A DNA stretch of 64,000 nt from contig NZ_JBNASF010000005.1 of the NCBI RefSeq assembly GCF_049720995.1, positions 1-64,000 on the forward strand, read 5' to 3'. Shown here piece after piece: positions 1 to 8,218 of the stretch. Under the pieces are notes generated by a model. That model was given only the letters and a program-made list of their open reading frames with translations, had not been told where the DNA came from and did not search any database. Source of the stretch: Methanothermobacter sp049720995 (GTDB lineage: Archaea; Methanobacteriota; Methanobacteria; Methanobacteriales; Methanothermobacteraceae). Made by a program: the position numbers and the translations under genes. Positions within the stretch are counted from its first letter, which is position 1; the number at the start of each line of letters is the position of its first letter.

Positions 1-162
1 ACAACACTCATGCTAAAACACCTCAACAAAAACCAGGAAGCACAAAAAATACAGAAAGCACTGGAAAAAACCCTGCTTAAGGGTATAATGACACCTGACC
101 TTGGGGGAAGTGCCGGTACCATGGAGATGGCCCGTGCCATAAAAGAGGAATTAGTTGAATAA
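1..162 (+). CDS. C-terminal end of an isopropylmalate/homoisocitrate dehydrogenase-family protein (partial)
   Basis: The frame is open from base 1 to TAA at 160-162 and gives the last 53 residues of a protein whose start lies outside the window. The tail carries the LGGSAGTMEMA stretch and helical end typical of the beta-decarboxylating dehydrogenases (3-isopropylmalate, isocitrate, homoisocitrate). These enzymes oxidise and decarboxylate 2-hydroxyacids in leucine or coenzyme B side-chain synthesis. The visible part cannot tell LeuB from AksF or an isocitrate dehydrogenase. It converges on argB, with a 27-base gap between the stop codons. Confidence 0.75.
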   Translation, partial: TTLMLKHLNKNQEAQKIQKALEKTLLKGIMTPDLGGSAGTMEMARAIKEELVE

Positions 163-189
163 AACATATGGAAGGGGTTAATGAAGCAA

Positions 190-1071
190 TCACTTGGTTA
201 TCATGGTTCCGATTCCCTTCTTGGTGAATATTTCAAGCAGAAGTGAGTGCTCAACCCTTCCGTCTATTATATGGGCAGATGATACACCATCATTTATGGC
301 CTGTATGCATGTGAGTGTCTTGGGGAGCATCCCCCCCTCAACTATACCGCTCTTTACAAGGTCACTGAGTTCATCAACACTCACCTTCCTTATAAGGGTG
401 TCAGGATCTGAGGGGTCCTCGAGTATTCCCGGCACATCTGTTAGGACTATAAGCTTCTCTGCACCTATACCTGCTGCAACCTCACCTGCAACCGTATCTG
501 CATTGAGGTTGAGTGTGTTGGCGTTCCTGTCAACCCCTATGGGTGATATCACAGGGATGTAATTGTTATCTGTGAGCATGTTGATTATGCTGGGGTCCAC
601 TGATTCAATTTCCCCCACAAGTCCAAGGTCTATCTCCCTTCTCTCACCTGTCTCAGCATCCCTAACAACATGTGGCGCCCTCTTTTTTGCAAGTAGAAGG
701 TTGCTGTCCTTACCCGAAAGTCCTATGGCCCTTCCACCATGGTAGCATATCTTTGAGACGATGCTAGTGTTTATCTTACCGACAAGGACCATCTTGACTA
801 TCTCCATGGTCTCCTCATCTGTAACCCTGAGACCCTCTATGAACCTTGGCTCCTTCCCCATCTTGTTCATGGCCCTTGAAATCTCAGGGCCGCCTCCATG
901 GACAACCACTGGTTCCATGCCCACATACTTCAACAGCACAGTATCCCGTGCGGTTGAGTCCATTGCAGCCTCATCTATCATTGCATGGCCGCCGTACTTT
1001 ATCATTATCTTTTTTCTGTGAAATTTCTTGATGTATGGGAGTGCCTCCACCAGAATGTTAACGGTCTTCAT
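190..1071 (-). CDS. argB: Acetylglutamate kinase
   Basis: This is a 293-residue amino-acid kinase that phosphorylates N-acetylglutamate with ATP, the second step of arginine synthesis, in the cytoplasm. The N-terminal lysine-glycine segment KYGGHAM (about residues 25-31), the substrate loop VHGGGPEIS (near 58-66) and the ATP-site region with NADTVAG and LTDVPGIL are all present, and the length is typical. It lies just downstream of argJ on the same strand, 86 bases away, so the two arginine genes are probably cotranscribed. The spacer between them holds degenerate copies of the argJ tail. Confidence 0.95.
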   Translation of the reverse strand: MKTVNILVEALPYIKKFHRKKIMIKYGGHAMIDEAAMDSTARDTVLLKYVGMEPVVVHGGGPEISRAMNKMGKEPRFIEGLRVTDEETMEIVKMVLVGKINTSIVSKICYHGGRAIGLSGKDSNLLLAKKRAPHVVRDAETGERREIDLGLVGEIESVDPSIINMLTDNNYIPVISPIGVDRNANTLNLNADTVAGEVAAGIGAEKLIVLTDVPGILEDPSDPDTLIRKVSVDELSDLVKSGIVEGGMLPKTLTCIQAINDGVSSAHIIDGRVEHSLLLEIFTKKGIGTMITK

Positions 1072-1085
1072 TCAAACACCCGATC

Positions 1086-1184
1086 CTAAGTTTTATGCTC
1101 TGCATTTATCCTGAAAGCCCTAAAGTCATGTGCCGGCATTTATCCTGCACCCTTATACTAAGTCGTATACTCTGCATTTATCCT
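1086..1184 (-). repeat. Three degenerate 27-bp copies of the argJ 3' end
   Basis: Similar units lie at 1086-1112, 1120-1146 and 1158-1184. The last is the true end of argJ with its TAG. The outer two match at 24 of 27 positions and are 72 bases (24 codons) apart. The middle copy is more decayed but keeps the gcatttatcct core. The tail of argJ appears to have been tandemly duplicated into the argJ-argB spacer. Confidence 0.65.
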
Positions 1185-2357
1185 TACATAGTCATAGGTG
1201 AGATCACAGCCATATGCGGTTGCCGATTCACGGCCTGCGTTGAGGTCAACCGTTATCCTTATCTCATCATCACCCATTATCCTCTCTGCAAGTTCAAGCT
1301 GGGGTGTGCCCTCAAATGCAAGGACCTCTCCCTCCTCTACTATCCCCACAGATCCGCTCTCAGATTCAAGGATCACGCTTATCCTGTCAGGGTCAAACTC
1401 TGCACCTGAATATCCTGCAGCCGCAACTATACGCCCCCAGTTTGGGTCGGCCCCAAATATTGCCGTCTTAACAAGGGATGAACCTGCAATGGCCCTGGCG
1501 GCCCTTCTTGCATCCTCCCGTGTCCTGGCATTCACCACATCAACCTGGAATGACTTGGTGGCCCCTTCACCGTCACGGGCCATCATACGGGCAAGTTCCC
1601 TGCAGACGATCCCAAGGGCCTCAGTGAAGTTTTCATCGATCCTCCCTGATCTACAGGTTGATGCTATTATAACCATGTCATTGGTGCTCTCATCACCATC
1701 CACTATGAGCATGTTGAAGCTGTCATCAACAGCCCTCCTGAGGGCCTCCCTGAGCTCCGAAGGTGATGCATCAACATCAGTTGTTATGAAGGAGAGCATT
1801 GTGGCCATGTTCGGGGCTATCATACCTGAACCCTTGGCAACAGCCCCTATACGGGCGGTCTCGCCGCATTCAAGCTGGAACTCCACCGCAACCTCCTTGG
1901 GGAATGTGTCTGTGGTCATTATTGCAGATGCAAGATTCCCTGAGGCCTCCGGGGAGTTTTCAAGTTGATCTGCAGCCATTCTTATGAGGGCTTCGATCTT
2001 CCTGAGGGGCATCCTCCTTCCTATAACGCCAGTTGATGCAACCGCAACCTCACCTGTATCCGCCTGGATGGACTCAGCTGTTTTTCTGGCCATTCTAAGT
2101 GCATCACTCATCCCCTCTCTTCCTGTGAAACAGTTGGCGTTTCCACTGTTTGCAACTATCGCTGAAATCCTGCCACCCTCAAGAACCTTCTCTGTCAGTT
2201 TAACAGGTTCTGCCCGGACCCTGTTGGATGTTAGAACACCCGCTGCAGTTGAATTTCTGCTTACAATAAGCCCAACGCCATATTTGCCCTCTCGACAACC
2301 CGCGGCAAGCACTCCATCAACAGCGCAGACGCCACCTTCAATAAACCTGATTTTCAT
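1158..2357 (-). CDS. argJ: Glutamate N-acetyltransferase / ornithine acetyltransferase
   Basis: ArgJ moves the acetyl group from N-acetylornithine to glutamate and so recycles acetyl in the arginine pathway; some members also use acetyl-CoA. The protein is an Ntn-type precursor that cleaves itself before a threonine. The motif KGSGMIAPNMATML is visible, with the Thr nucleophile at about residue 186 of this 399-residue form. The reading frame can begin at a GTG at 2366, but GGAG abuts that codon and sits 8 bases before the ATG at 2357, which is preferred. It is followed by argB. Whether it is mono- or bifunctional cannot be read from sequence. Confidence 0.95.
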   Translation of the reverse strand: MKIRFIEGGVCAVDGVLAAGCREGKYGVGLIVSRNSTAAGVLTSNRVRAEPVKLTEKVLEGGRISAIVANSGNANCFTGREGMSDALRMARKTAESIQADTGEVAVASTGVIGRRMPLRKIEALIRMAADQLENSPEASGNLASAIMTTDTFPKEVAVEFQLECGETARIGAVAKGSGMIAPNMATMLSFITTDVDASPSELREALRRAVDDSFNMLIVDGDESTNDMVIIASTCRSGRIDENFTEALGIVCRELARMMARDGEGATKSFQVDVVNARTREDARRAARAIAGSSLVKTAIFGADPNWGRIVAAAGYSGAEFDPDRISVILESESGSVGIVEEGEVLAFEGTPQLELAERIMGDDEIRITVDLNAGRESATAYGCDLTYDYVRINAEYTT

Positions 2358-2394
2358 AGTCTCCACTCCTGCAAAAAAAGTTCATTGAGGTCCC

Positions 2395-2682
2395 TCAGAA
2401 TGTTGTATTGTTGGAGGGCCCCTGGTTGCTGTTAACAACGTTGACTTCCCCGTAACTGTTCTGGGCTTCCTCCCTGCCGCGCTCCTTTATCCCGTTGAGG
2501 GGCAGGTGGTTGGTGCTGCTGGGGGAGAGCTGGACATCACTGGATGAAGTATCGTTAATATTCATGGCAGTAATATTATCATTGGAAAGACCTATGACAA
2601 TGCCCAGGCCTGACCCGCAGCCGAATGCTATGAGGGAAATCAGGAAGCTAACAATGATTTTAGCCTCGGTTTCAGGTCTCAT
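2395..2682 (-). CDS. Small membrane-anchored protein with Ser/Asn-rich tail
   Basis: This 95-residue protein is not recognised. It has one hydrophobic segment at about residues 8-31, interrupted by Gly and a Cys, followed by a polar tail rich in Asn, Ser and Thr with no aromatic core. That suggests an N-terminal anchor with a flexible extracytoplasmic tail. The ATG at 2682 is preceded by GGGGAA at a good distance. It is the last gene of the run descending from tgtA and is separated from the cyclase-like gene by about 50 bases, so it may belong to that operon. Function unknown. Confidence 0.6.
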   Translation of the reverse strand: MRPETEAKIIVSFLISLIAFGCGSGLGIVIGLSNDNITAMNINDTSSSDVQLSPSSTNHLPLNGIKERGREEAQNSYGEVNVVNSNQGPSNNTTF

Positions 2683-2731
2683 TTCAATTCCCCTTATTAT
2701 TATCTTGAAGTACCCTTAAATAACTTTCTTT

Positions 2732-3937
2732 TCATGCCGTGGCAGCATAGATAATGGCAAGGAGGATTGCGATAATACCAAACTCCCAGTGCCCCATATT
2801 CCAGCCAAGGAAGGTGGCTATGAACACGAAGACAAATGCCAGGAGCGCCACAGACTTTTTATGCATCAGAAAGTCAATAACAGACCTTGTGAAGGGTGAA
2901 GGGATGAAGTAACCGTATATTCCATCTGCAACATCAAATATCATGATTGATGTGGGGTTCCATAGCTTTATGCTGTCTGCAATCTGGGCCCTCTCACCGG
3001 CCTCCCGCCGGGTCTTACCGATACCCACCCTTATGTTGGCACCGTTGTCCATTGCATGCCATGCGGAATCTATCCCCGCCCTCAGGGCCATGTCCTTTGT
3101 GGGAAAGTTTGCTATGAGGTCGTCCCCACCCTCACGGTAACCCTCGATCTTTCCCCTGCAGTCATTCTCCATGTAGGTCTTTATATCGTTCATTATCTCA
3201 ACAAGGCTGTCACGTCCAAACCTCTCTATGAAGCCTGTTGAGTCGATCATGTCAATGAAGAGGTAGTTGTCACGGTATGATGGGCTGCCTGAGAGTGGTT
3301 CAAATTCACTGGTGAATATTATCGCAAATTCCCCTCCGAGCTTTGTGAAACCGACACCCGGGACCTCACCGATCTCCCTGTTTAGGTTTATGGCCCTCTC
3401 AATTGCCGCGGCCCCCGTCATCCCGGCAGCGGCCCTTACATTTATCCCCCTTCTGCTCCCTGCGCCTATCAGTTTTATGGCGACCCTTATGGCGTCGTTC
3501 TTGGAGAGGAACCTTGCGAGTATCTCACTTGAACTCTTCTCGATGATCCTCCCCTTCTCCTTCTCTATTATGGACACGAATTCATCCATTATGCGTCCGC
3601 CATTGAAGACCTCAATGTATAGGTAGCGGTCGCTTCCCATTATTATGTTGCTGAGGAGCGCATACTCGTCAACCCTGTTCTCTGCAGGTTTGAGTTCGAT
3701 GAACTTTCTGTTCTTGGGGATATTATCGGTACCAAGTTCCCTTGTGAGGTTATCGAAGATGTTGCTGGTGTTGATATGGGCCCTTTCAATCTCTATGAGC
3801 ATCGTCTTTGTGTAGTTGAGCATGTCCACGTATTCCCTCTCTGTACTGTTGGTGGGCATGTACTTGGTCCCGATACTCAGAACCCTGTGTCCAATGAAGA
3901 AGCCTAGTATCTTCCTGAGCAGATAATCCATGACCAT
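2732..3937 (-). CDS. Membrane protein with two class III cyclase-like domains, the first degenerate
   Basis: The 401-residue protein has an N-terminal region (1-100), two similar domains (about 103-215 and 224-345) and two C-terminal membrane segments (about 361-379 and 384-401). Domain 2 begins LFIDMIDSTGF (Asp229, Asp232) and continues with EGGDDLIANF (Asp272, Asp273) and IRVGIGKT, the order of metal-binding motifs in class III nucleotidyl cyclases. Domain 1 aligns with it (LYIEVFNGG, SSSEILARF, NVRAAAGMTG) but has lost the acidic residues. Canonical base- and transition-state residues are not evident, so activity and product are unknown. Its ATG overlaps the stop of the NYN gene (TAATG). 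A GGDEF-like or non-catalytic sensor role is an alternative. Confidence 0.6.
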   Translation of the reverse strand: MVMDYLLRKILGFFIGHRVLSIGTKYMPTNSTEREYVDMLNYTKTMLIEIERAHINTSNIFDNLTRELGTDNIPKNRKFIELKPAENRVDEYALLSNIIMGSDRYLYIEVFNGGRIMDEFVSIIEKEKGRIIEKSSSEILARFLSKNDAIRVAIKLIGAGSRRGINVRAAAGMTGAAAIERAINLNREIGEVPGVGFTKLGGEFAIIFTSEFEPLSGSPSYRDNYLFIDMIDSTGFIERFGRDSLVEIMNDIKTYMENDCRGKIEGYREGGDDLIANFPTKDMALRAGIDSAWHAMDNGANIRVGIGKTRREAGERAQIADSIKLWNPTSIMIFDVADGIYGYFIPSPFTRSVIDFLMHKKSVALLAFVFVFIATFLGWNMGHWEFGIIAILLAIIYAATA

Positions 3938-4962
3938 TAATCATTGCCTCCCTTCTCAAGAACCACGTCGAATTCCCCTGGCTTCTCAAGCAGCATGCTC
4001 GGTTTAACAGATACTATGGGGAATCTCCATGATCCTATCCTGGCTGCGATTGTACTTGCTATGTTCCTTGAGTTTTTCTTAACAAAACTGTAATCGTGAT
4101 CATTTATGGTTATGTTAACGTTGTAGGGGGCCTCCTCCATGACGTCCTCAGAGTACATTATGTTCAGCTCAAATGTGCCGGGTTTCAGAAAGAGGTCGTT
4201 CCTTACAGCCACCAGGGGGGCGTGCTCCAGTTTGAGCCTGTCACCAACCGTTACAGCAATGTTACCCGCGTACTTCACCGCCTCCCTGTAGTCCCTGGGG
4301 TGCACCAGCACGAATATTATGTAGTTGCTGGTCCGCTCCACCTCCTCCACCATGCTCATGAACTTCTCAAACAGGGGGAGCTTCATGAATATGCCCTCAA
4401 GTTTGGGTTCAAGGCCCTCCTCCTGACTCCTGCTTATCCTGTCAATGGCCTCCTTGGCTATGGCTATCCCGCTGAGTTTCTTGCCCCTTTTGGCCTTATA
4501 TGAGTCTATCCTCTTCTTCTCGAATTCCTTGAGGGTTTCGTTACAGATTTTCTGGAGGATGTTCTTAACCTTCTTTGGCTTTCCAGAGGTGCCAATGAGG
4601 ATCCTGTCATCCCTGAATGTGTAGGGTATCCTCCTGCTGTTTATGTCCTGAAACTCGTCATTATACTCCCTGAATACATCATTTGAGAGTATCTTGGCAT
4701 CCTCCTCCTCGGCCATCTTGAGTATGAAGTGATCCGCACTGGTACCTGAGGGCACCTGCTGAAATTTTCCCTCCTCAAGGAGTTTCTTGAACTTCTCCTT
4801 ATCATCTATCTCATGTCGCAGGGATGCATCGGCAATTATAACAGGTTCATAGCCGAGTTTTTCAAGCTCCTCTGCGGCTGACAGTATATTCTCTATGCAT
4901 GGCCTATCATCGTCGTTTTTCCTTGAATGGGCGACGTTCGATGCATCTATAATTACCCTCAA
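3937..4962 (-). CDS. NYN/Zc3h12a-type ribonuclease-domain protein
   Basis: Residues 1 to about 135 of 341 look like the NYN branch of the PIN fold. They open with VIIDASNVAHS (Asp6, Asn9), then IIADASLRHEID (Asp45), SGTSADHFIL (Asp77) and ILSNDVFREY (Asp95). These Asp residues would form the metal-binding nuclease centre, as in Zc3h12a/Regnase-type RNases. The remaining 200 residues are a domain I do not recognise, with a charged linker around 125-190 and a mixed alpha/beta end. The gene is translationally coupled to the cyclase-like gene and lies 18 bases after a phosphoesterase gene. An RNA substrate is inferred from the family only. Confidence 0.65.
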   Translation of the reverse strand: MRVIIDASNVAHSRKNDDDRPCIENILSAAEELEKLGYEPVIIADASLRHEIDDKEKFKKLLEEGKFQQVPSGTSADHFILKMAEEEDAKILSNDVFREYNDEFQDINSRRIPYTFRDDRILIGTSGKPKKVKNILQKICNETLKEFEKKRIDSYKAKRGKKLSGIAIAKEAIDRISRSQEEGLEPKLEGIFMKLPLFEKFMSMVEEVERTSNYIIFVLVHPRDYREAVKYAGNIAVTVGDRLKLEHAPLVAVRNDLFLKPGTFELNIMYSEDVMEEAPYNVNITINDHDYSFVKKNSRNIASTIAARIGSWRFPIVSVKPSMLLEKPGEFDVVLEKGGND

Positions 4963-4980
4963 GTAACCACCTGAATGAGA

Positions 4981-5718
4981 TTATTCCAGCAGGCTGTGGG
5001 ATGCCAGTTCAATCCTTTTCCCCTGAACCTGGTTGAGAACTATTCTTATAGAATCCTCAGTAATGTAATATGTATTATATGAATTAATATCTTTACCCCT
5101 CAGTTTAAGGGATGAAACCGTCCCGGCGGTTACAAAGAACGTCTCCTCAACCCTCCAGACATGAGGGACATGCTTGTGACCTGATATCACAAGGTCAGCA
5201 CCCCTCCTGATTATCGAATAGAGTATGTCCCCTGCATCTGCAAGTACGTTCCTTTCACGGCCTGTTTTCGGGACAGGTATTATGTGGTGATGGAGGGCTA
5301 TAACCCTGAAATGCCCCCTCTCTGAGGCCCTCTCAAGTTCCTCCTCCATCCAGATCTGCTGGGACCTTCCTATCTTGCCGTAGTCGAGATCAGGTTCACT
5401 GCTGTCAAGTCCTATTACTGTGAGGTTATCCATAACAAAGGTCCCCTTCCTGTACCTGAAGACATCCTCAAAGGTCTCGTTTCCCACATGCCTTGCATCA
5501 TGGTTACCTGGAACAAATATGTGGGGACCCCTGAGGTCACTGAGGTACTCGGCAGCCTGCAGGAACTCAAGGTAGTAGCCGTTATCTGTAAGGTCACCGG
5601 TTATAACGGTTGCGTCAGGTTTAAGTTCATTTATCTGTCTTATGGCCTCAAGGAGTATGTCCTCCTTGAAGTTGGGTGCGCCCACATGGAGATCCGAGAT
5701 ATGGGCTATTAAGACCAT
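4981..5718 (-). CDS. Calcineurin-like metallophosphoesterase, CpdA/Icc type
   Basis: The 245-residue protein carries every metal-site motif of the family in order: DLH (Asp9, His11) near the start, GDLTDNG, GNHDAR, a central HHH stretch and GHKHVPH. Family members of this size (CpdA/Icc) hydrolyse cyclic nucleotide phosphodiesters, but the fold is promiscuous and related proteins cleave other phosphoesters. It shares a 1-base TGATG overlap with the preceding NAC gene and precedes the NYN nuclease and the cyclase-like gene. That makes a cyclic-nucleotide-degrading partner of the cyclase-like protein a reasonable inference. Confidence 0.8.
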   Translation of the reverse strand: MVLIAHISDLHVGAPNFKEDILLEAIRQINELKPDATVITGDLTDNGYYLEFLQAAEYLSDLRGPHIFVPGNHDARHVGNETFEDVFRYRKGTFVMDNLTVIGLDSSEPDLDYGKIGRSQQIWMEEELERASERGHFRVIALHHHIIPVPKTGRERNVLADAGDILYSIIRRGADLVISGHKHVPHVWRVEETFFVTAGTVSSLKLRGKDINSYNTYYITEDSIRIVLNQVQGKRIELASHSLLE

Positions 5719-6071
5719 CAGCTCAACCTCATAATGGCCTCTGCCAGGTCACCCCCGGTTTCCTGAAGGGCCCTGGTGGCTTCCTCCCGGCTTGCACCGG
5801 TCTGGTTCATGACAAGTTCAATGTCATCCTCGGGTATCTTAACCTCAGCCTCCATGGACCTTTCACGGGCCTTGCCTGTCACCTGATAGGTTTTCTGACC
5901 CATGAAGTCCATGACATTCACGCGGGGATTTTTTATTATGATCTCCTTCTTCTTGAGTTTGATCACAACCTCCTCAACGCCACGGAGGTCCTTCATATCC
6001 ATTCCCATCTGCTTCATGGCCCTCTGCATCTGTTTCAGCTGCTTTGGGTTCATTCCCATGCCCGGTATCAT
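5718..6071 (-). CDS. nac: Nascent polypeptide-associated complex protein (archaeal NAC)
   Basis: This 117-residue protein is the archaeal NAC subunit, a homodimeric ribosome-associated factor that contacts emerging chains. A Met/Gly/Gln-rich N-terminus (IPGMGMNPKQLKQMQRAMK) is followed by the NAC beta-barrel (KKKEIIIKNPRVNVMDFMGQ) and a C-terminal UBA helix bundle (MNQTGASREEATRALQ). It starts directly after the TAA of tgtA and overlaps the phosphoesterase start by one base. Cotranscription of a translation factor with tgtA and the downstream signalling-like genes is therefore likely. Confidence 0.92.
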   Translation of the reverse strand: MIPGMGMNPKQLKQMQRAMKQMGMDMKDLRGVEEVVIKLKKKEIIIKNPRVNVMDFMGQKTYQVTGKARERSMEAEVKIPEDDIELVMNQTGASREEATRALQETGGDLAEAIMRLS

Positions 6072-8009
6072 TTAAAATCCTCCTTTCCTGGTTTTCACTG
6101 CCTGGCCATGGTTGAGGTCCATCATCTCCTCGGCACAGAGAAGTGCCCTGCCTGTGGCCAGAAGTTCATCATGAGCATTAACAATTAAAACTTCATCGCC
6201 GGCCCTTATATTATTGTCGCAGTCAATTATAAACTTTGCAAATACACTCCTGCCCTCCCTTGCAAAGGGTTCAGACTCCTCATTCACAGCCACCCTGCAG
6301 CGGGGATAGTCTGTGCCCTCATGAAGCCTCCTGGCACCCTCAGCTGAGAGCACAAAAAGGCCGTCAGAGGCCCTCATGGTGCATATAAGCCTCTCCCCTG
6401 AGTAGATGTGCCTTATCTTCCCTGTGTTACGGCTCCTCTCAATCCTCACATCATCAGAAAAAAGCGCATCACCCGCCCCCTCACCGAACTGGTACTCTGC
6501 AATCATCCTTATGCGGTCAATGTCATCAACACATGTCTCCACCTCCCCGGAATAGTGGTGTGGAAGCTGAAGTCCAAGTTCACTGCAGAGTTCCTCACTG
6601 ATGATCACATCCTCCTCAAGGCCCAGGATCAGTTCCCTCAGGAAGTGCCTGGCCTCCAGGTCCATGATACCCGGCGCATCACTCTGGGCAAGAGGATAGA
6701 CCTGGTCAAGCTCAAGGGGTATGAGGCCAAAGGGTACATCTGCAACCACCACCCTCCATTCCCCATCCGGCTGGGGCTTCTTGGAGCGGAAACCGCTGAT
6801 TCTGGAGGGTAAACTGGATGAGTAGGGTTTCCTTGATGGGCCGATGATGGCCATCCTTCCCTTCACGTTTTTCTTCACCCACTGAAGATACCTGTGAACC
6901 TCAACACGCCCCAGTGACTCCGGACCTGTGTAGAAAAATGCTGAGCGTTTGGACCTTGGCTCGAATCTCTCAGAGAGTTCAACGTAAGCCGACATCCTCC
7001 TGTACCCCTCAAGAAGTCTGGGATGTGCCCTGCATCTCTCCTCAACAAGCTCCATGAGGCTCCCCTCATAAATTGCCTGGCGTACCTTCCTTATCTCTGC
7101 AAAGCTCACATGGAGGTTGTGTTCAGCTATCAGGTTCCTTCTCTCCTCAGCCTCCATCCTCCGGAGCTCCGATGGGGTGTGATCCGTGCATACCCTGCAT
7201 GAGCACGGCATTTCCTGAAGGTTCTCAAGTTTATATGTCCCCTCTGTGCTCAGAAGACGACCATCCTCTGCATAGAGTATGTAGGCGGCTGAATCAAAGA
7301 GGTCACACCCCATGGAAGCGGCGAGGGCGAATATCATCGGATGACCCGCCCCCATGAGGTGCCTTGGCCTTGAGGGGGGAAGTTCTGAAACAGAGGATAG
7401 TACAGCGTCAACCAGCTCCCTGTACCTGTAGGACTCCATGAGAGGTACAACGGCACCTATTGGGTGGAGTTCCACCGGGAGCTCTGCAAGCTGTGAGGCG
7501 CAGTACCTCCTGAGCTCAGGGTGGGTTGATCCCTGGACAACGGCATTGAGCATCATCCTCTCCCTGTAATCAAGGGACTCCCTCGCCCTTTGAAGTGTAA
7601 TTTCAACCTCCTCAAGGGCCCTCCTGTGGCTCACACCAGGCGGCGTTGGTATATCCAGGGACGTCCCTATGTCTGTGCCTATCTCATCCTGAAAGCGGAT
7701 TATTTCATGGTTTTCAACCTCAACGTCACCGTACTCTGAGAGCTGGAATGAACCTGAATCCGTCATTACAGGACCATCGAAGTTTATGAGTCCATGCACC
7801 CCCTTTCTCAGTGCCTCATCCCTGAGTTCAGGGTTCCTGTAGATTATGTATGCATTGGTTATCACAATTTCAGCGCCGAACCTCTTAACGTCAATTGTCT
7901 GCTTACCCGGATGTATAACCGGCATCAGTGCAGGTGTCTTAACCTCTCCATGTTCCGTCCTGAGGACACCCGTTCTTCCCAGGTTGTCCTTTGATCTTAT
8001 CTCAAACAT
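6072..8009 (-). CDS. tgtA: tRNA-guanine(15) transglycosylase, archaeosine pathway
   Basis: TgtA exchanges guanine 15 of archaeal tRNA D-loops for preQ0, the first committed step of archaeosine formation. The 645-residue length fits the full archaeal enzyme: an N-terminal TIM-barrel with MTDSGSFQLSEYG (catalytic Asp near residue 85) and a zinc site (CSCRVC with a following His), then C-terminal domains ending in a PUA RNA-binding domain (about 570-645). The ATG at 8009 is preceded by GGGAGGA. It heads the minus-strand cluster that runs to the cyclase-like gene. The spacer upstream contains a tandem 50-bp repeat. Confidence 0.95.
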   Translation of the reverse strand: MFEIRSKDNLGRTGVLRTEHGEVKTPALMPVIHPGKQTIDVKRFGAEIVITNAYIIYRNPELRDEALRKGVHGLINFDGPVMTDSGSFQLSEYGDVEVENHEIIRFQDEIGTDIGTSLDIPTPPGVSHRRALEEVEITLQRARESLDYRERMMLNAVVQGSTHPELRRYCASQLAELPVELHPIGAVVPLMESYRYRELVDAVLSSVSELPPSRPRHLMGAGHPMIFALAASMGCDLFDSAAYILYAEDGRLLSTEGTYKLENLQEMPCSCRVCTDHTPSELRRMEAEERRNLIAEHNLHVSFAEIRKVRQAIYEGSLMELVEERCRAHPRLLEGYRRMSAYVELSERFEPRSKRSAFFYTGPESLGRVEVHRYLQWVKKNVKGRMAIIGPSRKPYSSSLPSRISGFRSKKPQPDGEWRVVVADVPFGLIPLELDQVYPLAQSDAPGIMDLEARHFLRELILGLEEDVIISEELCSELGLQLPHHYSGEVETCVDDIDRIRMIAEYQFGEGAGDALFSDDVRIERSRNTGKIRHIYSGERLICTMRASDGLFVLSAEGARRLHEGTDYPRCRVAVNEESEPFAREGRSVFAKFIIDCDNNIRAGDEVLIVNAHDELLATGRALLCAEEMMDLNHGQAVKTRKGGF

Positions 8010-8060
8010 GAAATCCTCCCGATTATATTAAACTAAACTTATTGAATCCGCTGTGAATAA

Positions 8061-8160
8061 AATATGAAACCATTAACCCAACCCACATTAACCCATTGAA
8101 TCCCCTAACAAATATGAAACCATTAACCCAACCCACATTAACCCATTGAATCCCCTAACA
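8061..8160. repeat. Perfect tandem repeat, 2 x 50 bp
   Basis: Two identical 50-base units occupy 8061-8110 and 8111-8160, and the first bases of a third follow at 8161. A decayed partial unit (attgaatcc...aatatg) is visible at 8041-8066. Each unit holds two attaaccca words, so it is itself repetitive. It fills most of the 209-base space between the methyltransferase stop and the tgtA start. No frame or hairpin that would explain it was found. Confidence 0.9.
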
Positions 8161-8218
8161 AATATAATTACAGTAAATCTGAATAGCAACACCAACTCTG
8201 AAACTAGCGGATTGAATT

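Noticed and set aside
1198..1968. 256-codon plus-strand frame opposite argJ
   Set aside because: It lies wholly antisense to a clear argJ gene, has a low-complexity Ser/Ala/Leu composition and no Shine-Dalgarno site.
8061..8160. CRISPR array
   Set aside because: Direct tandem units without spacers; none of the repeat blocks in the window have the repeat-spacer pattern.
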